From assembly GCF_003313245.1 (NCBI RefSeq), contig NZ_QJSD01000013.1:39941-103940 (forward strand): DNA of 64,000 nucleotides, given 5' to 3'. Positions 54,019 through 64,000 of the stretch are shown piece after piece. The translations under genes were made by a program, and so were the position numbers. The notes beneath the pieces were generated by a model. It saw only the letters and a list, made by a program, of their open reading frames with translations. It did no database searches and was not told the origin of the DNA. Numbering within the stretch: the stretch's first letter is position 1; every line of letters begins with the position of its first letter. Source of the stretch: Primorskyibacter marinus. GTDB lineage: Bacteria > Pseudomonadota > Alphaproteobacteria > Rhodobacterales > Rhodobacteraceae.

Positions 54019-55452
54019 ATGGCTGAGCAGCCGATGCTGAAATTCGTGAAGATCGACCGGGTGATGCCGGAGAAGCGGGACGCGGAGGCGCGCAACCATG
54101 ACTTCGACGAGATCTATGCCGAATATGCCGACGCGAAGGCGAAAGAGCAGTCGAGCCGGTGCAGCCAATGCGGCGTGCCCTATTGCCAGAGCCATTGTCC
54201 GCTGCACAACAATATTCCGGACTGGCTGCGTCTGACCGCGATGGGCCGTCTGGAAGAGGCCTATGAGGTCAGTCAGGCCACCAATACCTTTCCTGAGATC
54301 TGCGGTCGCATCTGCCCGCAGGACCGCTTGTGCGAAGGCAATTGCGTGATCGAGCAGTCGGGCCACGGCACCGTAACCATCGGTGCGGTCGAGAAATATA
54401 TCACCGACACCGCCTGGGAAAAGGGCTGGGTCAAGCCGATCACACCGGTTGCCGAGCGCGAGGAAAGCGTCGGCATCATCGGCGCGGGCCCCGGTGGGCT
54501 GGCCGCGGCGGATGTGCTGCGCCGTGCCGGTGTGCAGGTCACGATATATGACCGCTACGACCGCTCTGGCGGGTTGCTGACCTATGGTATTCCCGGCTTC
54601 AAGCTGGAAAAAGACATCGTCATGCGCCGCAACAAGCAGCTTGAGGATGGCGGCGTGACCTTCGTGCTGAACTGCAATGTCGGCGAGGATATTTCCTTCG
54701 ACGCGATCCGTGGCAAGCATGACGCGGTGATTATCGCCACGGGTGTGTACAAGACACGCGACCTGCAAGGGCCGGGGTCGGGGGCCGAGGGGATCGTGCG
54801 GGCGATCGACTATCTGACCGCGTCCAACCGCAAGAGCTTTGGCGATGATGTGCCGGAATTCGACTCGGGCGAGTTGAACGCCCAAGGCAAGAAGGTTGTC
54901 GTTATCGGCGGGGGCGACACGGCAATGGACTGTGTGCGTACCGCGATCCGTCAGGGTGCGGAAAGCGTCAAGTGCCTGTATCGGCGTGATAAAATCAATA
55001 TGCCGGGATCGCAGCGCGAAGTGCAGAACGCCGAAGAAGAGGGCGTTGAGTTTGTCTGGCTGACCGCGCCCAAGGGCTTTAGCGGCGATGCCGTCGAGGG
55101 CGTCATGGTGCAGAAGATGCGCCTTGGTGTGCCCGATGCCACCGGCCGTCAGGCCCCCGAGGTGATCGAGGGTGCCGACTATGTCGAGGATGCCGATCTG
55201 GTCATCAAGGCGCTGGGCTTTGAACCCGAGGATCTGCCGCAGCTTTGGGGCACAGACGGTCTGGAAGTGACGCGTTGGGGCACGATCAAGGCAGAGTTCA
55301 CCTCTGGCGCGACCAGCCTGCCGGGCGTCTTTGCGGTGGGTGACATCGTGCGCGGCGCAAGCCTTGTGGTCTGGGCCATCCGCGACGGGCGCGATTGCGC
55401 CGGCGCGGTGCTGGAACAGCTTGCAGGCGGCGTGGCCGTCGCGGCCGAGTGA
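54019..55452 (+). CDS. gltD: Glutamate synthase (NADPH) small subunit
   Basis: 477 residues. It passes electrons from NADPH via FAD and [4Fe-4S] clusters to GltB. The N-terminal cluster motif is CSQCGVPYCQSHCPLHNNIP and CGRICPQDRLCEGNC. The FAD fold appears as GIIGAGPGGLAAADVLRRAG, the NADPH fold as VVVIGGGDTAMDCVRTAIRQG (split), and the C-terminal FAVGDIVRGASLVVWAI completes it. gltB follows but is separated by a GFA-family gene. Confidence 0.96.
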   Translation: MAEQPMLKFVKIDRVMPEKRDAEARNHDFDEIYAEYADAKAKEQSSRCSQCGVPYCQSHCPLHNNIPDWLRLTAMGRLEEAYEVSQATNTFPEICGRICPQDRLCEGNCVIEQSGHGTVTIGAVEKYITDTAWEKGWVKPITPVAEREESVGIIGAGPGGLAAADVLRRAGVQVTIYDRYDRSGGLLTYGIPGFKLEKDIVMRRNKQLEDGGVTFVLNCNVGEDISFDAIRGKHDAVIIATGVYKTRDLQGPGSGAEGIVRAIDYLTASNRKSFGDDVPEFDSGELNAQGKKVVVIGGGDTAMDCVRTAIRQGAESVKCLYRRDKINMPGSQREVQNAEEEGVEFVWLTAPKGFSGDAVEGVMVQKMRLGVPDATGRQAPEVIEGADYVEDADLVIKALGFEPEDLPQLWGTDGLEVTRWGTIKAEFTSGATSLPGVFAVGDIVRGASLVVWAIRDGRDCAGAVLEQLAGGVAVAAE

Positions 55453-55473
55453 CGCCAAGGATTGGGGCCTTTG

Positions 55474-55508
55474 GGGGCATTTGTACCTGTTATTTGTACA
55501 AATGCCCC
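55474..55508. repeat. Perfect 13-bp inverted repeat after gltD
   Basis: GGGGCATTTGTAC at 55474-55486 and GTACAAATGCCCC at 55496-55508 flank a 9-nt loop, about 20 bp after the gltD stop. It would form a strong hairpin, but no T tract follows. It may act as an mRNA-end or attenuation structure, or as a protein-binding site. Confidence 0.6.
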
Positions 55509-55592
55509 TGACCACCATGGTGCGCTGTAAAAAGCCACAAAGGTCAGCGTTAGTGACCTATTAGGTCTGGATCGTTACGAAAGGGTAAAGAC

Positions 55593-56033
55593 ATGGAAAA
55601 GCGAAAAGGTCAGTGCATGTGCGGCGCGGTTCGCTTTTCCGCGCGTGTCGATCCGGCGAAAGTGCATGTCTGCCACTGCGAGCAATGCCGCCGCTGGGCA
55701 GGCTCTGCGCTGTTCGCGATCAGCGCCGCCAAGGATGATGTCGTGATCGAGGATACGGGTGCTGTCCGCAGCTTTCGGTCGTCAGACTGGGCCAGCCGCA
55801 GCGTGTGCGGCACCTGCGGATCGGCCCTGTGGTATCGTTACGACGAGGGCCAGGACGGCGCGGGCGATTTCGAGATCGCCATTGGCTTGCTGGAGGATGC
55901 AAGCGGTCTGGCGCTGGAACAAGAGATTTTTGCCGATCAATGCCCGGATTTCTGGGCGATACGCGGCGATCACGGGCGGCTGACCCGGCAGGAAACACTG
56001 GCGCTGTTCGGTGCCGACACGGCTGGCACCTGA
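55593..56033 (+). CDS. GFA (glutathione-dependent formaldehyde-activating enzyme) family protein
   Basis: 146 residues. Zinc-binding cysteines in the family pattern: GQCMCGAVRF, VHVCHCEQCRRW and CGTCGSALWYRY. GFA-domain proteins bind zinc; some speed up the formaldehyde-glutathione adduct formation, but many have other, unknown roles. It is inserted between gltD and gltB. A ribosome-site-like GAAAGGG precedes the start. Confidence 0.88.
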   Translation: MEKRKGQCMCGAVRFSARVDPAKVHVCHCEQCRRWAGSALFAISAAKDDVVIEDTGAVRSFRSSDWASRSVCGTCGSALWYRYDEGQDGAGDFEIAIGLLEDASGLALEQEIFADQCPDFWAIRGDHGRLTRQETLALFGADTAGT

Positions 56034-56185
56034 TTGCGGTGCCTGCGTGAAGATTGAAGCAGGCGGAAACGCGGGCAGCCCCCGCACCGCCTTGGGTATT
56101 TGGGAACCGGAACCGGCCGCATGCCGGACTTTCGGTTTTCGCACATTCGCTGGCGCTGGCCGGCCTTTCATGGAGGATCAATACC

Positions 56186-60724
<4,539 letters not shown>

Positions 60725-60869
60725 TCCTGTCGTTCTGGTTTGAATCTGTCGGACATCCGGCCCGGAGGCGCAGCTTTCGGGCCGGTTTCCGTTGGAAAAT
60801 GGCACCATGCGCGGGCGGGGTGCATGTGCTGGCTTTTCGCGGCACCGATCCCGGCCTATAGCTGACGGC

Positions 60870-61607
60870 ATGGCAGGCAAGAGCAGGACAAAAACGCGCA
60901 AGACCGCGCCGCGTGGCAAGACGCGGCCCCAGCCCCTGCGCTGGGTGGTGCGGCGGCTATGCTGGGCGGGGTTGGGTATGGTTGGATTGGCGGTTCTGGC
61001 GGTGGTGGGCTACGCGGTGCTGAACCCGCCCACCACGCCTTATATGGTGTCCGAGGGGCGGCGGCTGGGTCAGTCGGTGGACCGGCAATGGGTCAGCGCC
61101 GACCGGATGGCCCCGGTGATGCTGCGCGCCGCCGTGGCGGCGGAGGATGCCAATTTCTGCACCCATTGGGGGTTCGACATGAAGGCGATCCGCGCGGCGC
61201 TGGAAAACGGTGGCCGGCGGGGGGCATCGACGATCAGCCAGCAGGTGGTGAAGAATGTCTATCTCTGGCACGGTCGAAGCTGGCCGCGCAAGGCGCTGGA
61301 GGCTTTGCTGACCCCGGCGGTCGAGGCGGTCTGGTCCAAGCGCCGTATCCTGGAGGTCTATCTGAACGTCGCCGAATTCGACGAGGGCGTGTTCGGGGTC
61401 GAGGCCGCGTCGCGTCACTATTTCGGTGTGGGCGCGGACGCGCTGAGCGGCACGCAGGCGGCGCGGCTGGCGGCGGTGCTGCCCGCGCCTCGGGACCGCT
61501 CTGCCGCGCGGCCCACCGCCGCTGTCAGCCGCCGTGCCAATTCCATCCGCGACGGCGCGGCGACCATCGCGCGGGACGGCCGGGCGGCCTGTTTCGAGCC
61601 GGATTGA
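60870..61607 (+). CDS. mtgA: Monofunctional biosynthetic peptidoglycan transglycosylase
   Basis: 245 residues. A basic N-terminus ([17 protein letters not shown]) and one membrane helix (about 30-50) are followed by a GT51 domain. It has the catalytic Glu in [17 protein letters not shown], then [16 protein letters not shown] and [17 protein letters not shown]. It polymerises lipid II glycan chains in the periplasm. The start at 60870 is chosen as family-like; the upstream part of the frame is not. Confidence 0.94.
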   Translation: MAGKSRTKTRKTAPRGKTRPQPLRWVVRRLCWAGLGMVGLAVLAVVGYAVLNPPTTPYMVSEGRRLGQSVDRQWVSADRMAPVMLRAAVAAEDANFCTHWGFDMKAIRAALENGGRRGASTISQQVVKNVYLWHGRSWPRKALEALLTPAVEAVWSKRRILEVYLNVAEFDEGVFGVEAASRHYFGVGADALSGTQAARLAAVLPAPRDRSAARPTAAVSRRANSIRDGAATIARDGRAACFEPD

Positions 61608-61955
61608 AGCGCGATCAGGCACCGAAACGCTGCTCTGATTCGCTGCGTCAGGGGTGCCACCCGGTCTGAAATTCGATCACGAAAACGAGAGGAAGGAGCC
61701 GTTTTCGCACATGTCGATCCGGCCCCAAGTCAAGAAAATCTCCAAGATTTTTTTTCGCCGCAACGGTTGCATGGCCGAGGGGTCTGTTTTCGTTTATTTT
61801 TTGCCAAGCAGTTTTTTGCTTATGTGTTTGATTTGCAAAATCCAAGGGCTGCGCCCGGCCAGTTTCATTGGCTGCGGCTGCGCCAAGGCGGCTGCGTGTT
61901 AGAATTCCTTTACATGCAGAGGGGTTCTGCAACACAGCTACTAAGGATATACACC
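61608..61955. other. Long leader / intergenic region before the DUF481 gene
   Basis: About 350 bases, poorer in GC than its surroundings. Two small stem-loops are seen: GAAAACG/CGTTTTC at 61681-61706 and an AT-only AAAATCT/AGATTTT at 61735-61751 followed by TTTT, possibly a terminator for mtgA. The rest probably holds the promoter and 5' leader of the next gene. Confidence 0.45.
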
Positions 61956-62789
61956 ATGAACACCTCCCTCCGCGCCCTTCTTGGCGCAACAGCCATTGTA
62001 ACCGCCTTCGCTTCCGTCGCGTCCGCGCAAGGCGCGTTTTCGCGCACCTCTGTCGCTCAGGACATGAACGAAGACCTGATTGATGACATCGAAGACGATG
62101 CAGAGCGCGACGTGCGCCGGTTCGGCAATGAAGGACGCCCTCAGGGCTTTTCCGGCAGCTTCGCACTGCGCGGCATTGCGAAATCCGGCAACAGCGACAG
62201 CTTTGACTTGGGCATCGGCGCTGACATGACCTATGTTCAGGGTCCCAATGGATATGAGCTTCAGTTGAGCTATGACTACGGTCAGACAGATGGCGTATCC
62301 ACGGACGAAAGCCTGTTTTACAGCCTTGAATACACGCGTGACTTCAACCCGGTTGTCTTTGGTTTCGCCAAGGTCCAGGGGTCGGTTGACGAGTTTTCCT
62401 CGTTTGAGAGCGACACGTTTGTCAGCTTTGGTGCCGGTTACCGGATCTTCAACGATGCAAACCGTCAGTGGTCCGTTCAGGCTGGTCCCGGCTACCGCTA
62501 TGCCGATCTGAGCGATGCCTCCCTGTCGGATATTGACGAAGGGGCCTTTGGCATTTCGTCCGACTATGCGCAGAAGCTGACAGAAACCGTGTACCTGACC
62601 AACGACACCGATGTGGTGTGGTCGGATTCCGACACGGTTGTCTTCAACGACCTGGCGCTGAGCGTTGCGATGTCCAACCAACTGGCACTGCGGACCAGCA
62701 TCCTGACAGAGTACCATTCCGAGCCGGCAGACGGCTTTGACGAAACCGACAACACCTTCGGTGTGTCGCTGGTTTACTCCTTCAACTAA
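61956..62789 (+). CDS. DUF481 (YdiY-like) outer-membrane beta-barrel protein
   Basis: 277 residues. A signal peptide (start MNTSLRALLGATAIV, ending SVASAQG) and a short acidic linker with DLIDDIEDDAERDV precede a beta-rich region from about residue 60. It has alternating strands such as GFSGSFALRGIAKSGNSD, YELQLSYDYG and WSVQAGPGYRYADLS, ending in the outer-membrane-like terminal Phe pattern VSLVYSFN. Function unknown; probably a small outer-membrane barrel. AAGGATA precedes the start. Confidence 0.85.
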   Translation: MNTSLRALLGATAIVTAFASVASAQGAFSRTSVAQDMNEDLIDDIEDDAERDVRRFGNEGRPQGFSGSFALRGIAKSGNSDSFDLGIGADMTYVQGPNGYELQLSYDYGQTDGVSTDESLFYSLEYTRDFNPVVFGFAKVQGSVDEFSSFESDTFVSFGAGYRIFNDANRQWSVQAGPGYRYADLSDASLSDIDEGAFGISSDYAQKLTETVYLTNDTDVVWSDSDTVVFNDLALSVAMSNQLALRTSILTEYHSEPADGFDETDNTFGVSLVYSFN

Positions 62790-62792
62790 GGT

Positions 62793-62810
62793 TTTCGGCC
62801 ACGGCCGAAA
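62793..62810 (+). terminator. Stem-loop after the DUF481 gene
   Basis: TTTCGGCC-AC-GGCCGAAA, a perfect 8-bp palindrome a few bases past the stop codon. No T tract follows, so it may stabilise the mRNA end rather than terminate. Confidence 0.5.
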
Positions 62811-62857
62811 CACTGGCAGAGGTCCTCATCCCTCATGTGACATCTGAGAGTTGACCT

Positions 62858-62883
62858 GGGGCGGCAACGAAAGTTGCCGCCCC
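62858..62883. repeat. GC-rich hairpin with GAAA tetraloop
   Basis: GGGGCGGCAAC and GTTGCCGCCCC form a perfect 11-bp stem closed by a GNRA-type GAAA loop, and CGTTTTG follows a few bases later. It is a possible second terminator for the DUF481 transcript or a structured RNA end. Confidence 0.5.
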
Positions 62884-63144
62884 GACGCGTTTTGCGGGCC
62901 TTCGCGGAACGTCAGATGCCTTTGGCCTTTGCATCAAAATCTGAAAAAACCGTCATGCGGCTCTTCACGCGGATTGCAGCCTTCGCAGGCTCGGCAAAAA
63001 ACCTTCAACAACCGCTTAGGTTTCGACCGGGTTGGGGGACAGAAGAAATCGGGCACCTTCCAACAGGAACAAAGAGGCGTATTTTAAGACGCCCGTGAAA
63101 ATATACTCACATCGATTGACTTTCCGTCTGGCCAAACAACCATT

Positions 63145-64000
63145 GAGTGTCTAGGCAGCACACCCATTAATTCTTGTTTAGGAGCATAAGTTTGTGATTC
63201 ATTTCGTCTAAACAACGGGCGGGAGGATGGAAGTGGCACGATCAGACATGAGCGATCTGGAATGGGAATTCATCAAAGCTGTCTTACCTAACAAAACGCG
63301 CGGCAAGAAGCGGGTGGATGACCGCCGCGTGATCAACGGTATTTTCTACGTCCTGCGCACCGGCATCCCTTGGGCCGATCTGCCCAGCGAATATGGCCCA
63401 CCGACAACGGTCTATAATCGCTTCAACCGGTGGAGCTATGCGGGCCACTGGGACCGGATCATGGACGCCATCGCCGACGCGCATAACGTGGACACAGTGA
63501 TGGTCGACGGGACCAGCGTGCGCGCGCATCATTCCGCCACGACTCTCAAAAAAAGACCCGCGCCGCTGTTTAGGTCGCTCACGGGGCGGATTAGGAACGA
63601 AAATACATGCACTTACCAATCAGGATGGGCTGCCGATCCGATATGAATTGACACCCGGCCAAGCTCATGACGCGCCGCCGTGCAAGGCGCTACTGGACAA
63701 TTTGCAACCTGGCCAACATGTGCTCGCGGACAAAGCATATGACGCAGACTGGATCAGAGACTTGATCTGGGAACAGGGCGCTATCGACGTGATCCCTCCC
63801 AAGGCCAACCGCAAACTACCCGCCGAATTTGATGCTGCAATCTACCGGGAACGCAACAAAATCGAGCGTTTCTTTGGCAGGCTGAAAGCCTCGTTCCGCC
63901 GTATCGCAACCCGATACGAGAAGACGTCACGCAATTTCCTGTCGATGATCAAATTGGCATCGGTCAGGCTGTGGATCGAGTTTTATGAGTCGGCTGCCTA
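63145..64000 (+). mobile_element. IS5-family insertion sequence, right end cut by the window edge
   Basis: Left terminal repeat GAGTGTCTAGGCAGC at 63145-63159. The last 8 bases of the window (GCTGCCTA) are the beginning of its exact reverse complement, so the right terminal repeat should finish 7 bases beyond the window, giving an element of about 863 bp, normal for this group. It carries one DDE transposase gene, broken as described below. Confidence 0.8.
63233..64000 (+). pseudogene. IS5-family DDE transposase, frameshifted
   Basis: The first frame gives MARSDMSDLEWEF and on to VMVDGTSVRAHHSATTLKK (first DDE Asp in VMVDGTS). At the A7 run (63548-63554) this group normally shifts -1, giving KKTRAAV. 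That frame then hits TAG at 63571-63573 because one base is missing compared with the expected continuation. From about 63574 a third frame resumes with NQDGLPIRYELTPGQAHD, ADKAYDADW, the catalytic-Glu region ERNKIERFFGRLKASFRR and IEFYESAA, whose stop is cut by the window edge. The start is GTG 63233, 6 nt after GGAGG. It is inactive unless sequence error explains the missing base. Confidence 0.8.

Noticed and set aside
61711-61902. A short plus-strand frame (starts MSIRPQVKKI) in the leader of the DUF481 gene
   Set aside because: It crosses a likely terminator hairpin and T tract, and its composition follows the AT-rich leader rather than codon bias.
62955-63098. A 47-codon frame before the insertion sequence (starts MRLFTRIAAFAGS)
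   Set aside because: No ribosome site and no recognisable family; it could be the broken start of a gene, but nothing supports it.

Overview
The window looks like a chromosomal segment of an alphaproteobacterium, most likely a Rhodobacterales (Roseobacter/Paracoccus-type) member. Reasons: high GC content, densely packed genes with many 4-bp stop/start overlaps, an aerobic (CobG/CobN) cobalamin operon with a reversed cobK, a DUF1636-cobW pair, an RsfS-RlmH pair, and a PQQ-catabolism accessory cluster of the methylotrophic-alphaproteobacterial type. The genus cannot be fixed from this sequence.

Layout. (1) 1-5.9 kb: the 3' end of an HpaB-type flavin monooxygenase, then small detoxification and regulatory genes: an HxlR-type regulator, a DUF1428 protein, a GST, a secreted alpha/beta hydrolase, a chimeric SnoaL/VOC remnant, a VOC protein, and an AHSA1-type protein divergent from an ArsR regulator with a clear operator. 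(2) 6.28 kb: a tRNA with CAU anticodon (probably Ile2). (3) 6.5-32.3 kb: an almost complete aerobic cobalamin locus. cobQ-cobO run leftward. A first B12 riboswitch precedes DUF1636-cobW-cobN-G-H-I-J-(K reversed)-L-E-M-B-A-F. A second B12 riboswitch precedes a cobalt ECF importer (DUF4198, CbiM, CbiL, CbiQ, CbiO). Nucleotide-loop genes follow: cobS-cobT-cobU leftward, and a CobC-type phosphatase, a BluE/PduX-type kinase, cbiB and cobD rightward. The CobS/CobT chelatase subunits, BluB and the cobalt reductase are not here.

(4) 32.6-40.9 kb: a periplasmic cluster of families tied to PQQ-dependent (often lanthanide-dependent) alcohol oxidation. It holds a SoxYZ-like carrier, two YVTN beta-propellers, an MxaD-like SRPBCC protein, a DUF3280 protein, a PQQ-associated ABC binding protein and two small secreted proteins, one of them very acidic. 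A NitT/TauT-type ABC transporter follows. No quinoprotein dehydrogenase lies in the window. This is the best candidate for an under-described system.

(5) 41-53.8 kb: a fosmidomycin-resistance-type MFS pump divergent from a LysR regulator, a tRNA-Pro(CGG), an EamA exporter, leuB, a secreted EEP-family nuclease/phosphatase, leuD, an HdeD-like protein, leuC, a MscS channel, rsfS-rlmH and uppP. (6) 54-62.8 kb: gltD, a GFA-family protein, gltB, mtgA and a DUF481 outer-membrane-type protein. (7) 63.1 kb to the end: a decayed IS5-family insertion sequence that runs a few bases past the window edge.

The central theme is corrin synthesis: cobalt uptake, ring synthesis from uroporphyrinogen III, cobalt insertion, adenosylation, amidation and lower-loop assembly are encoded almost contiguously, with B12 feedback through two riboswitches. 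Calls rest on reading the translated sequences and nucleotide motifs; no database search was run.
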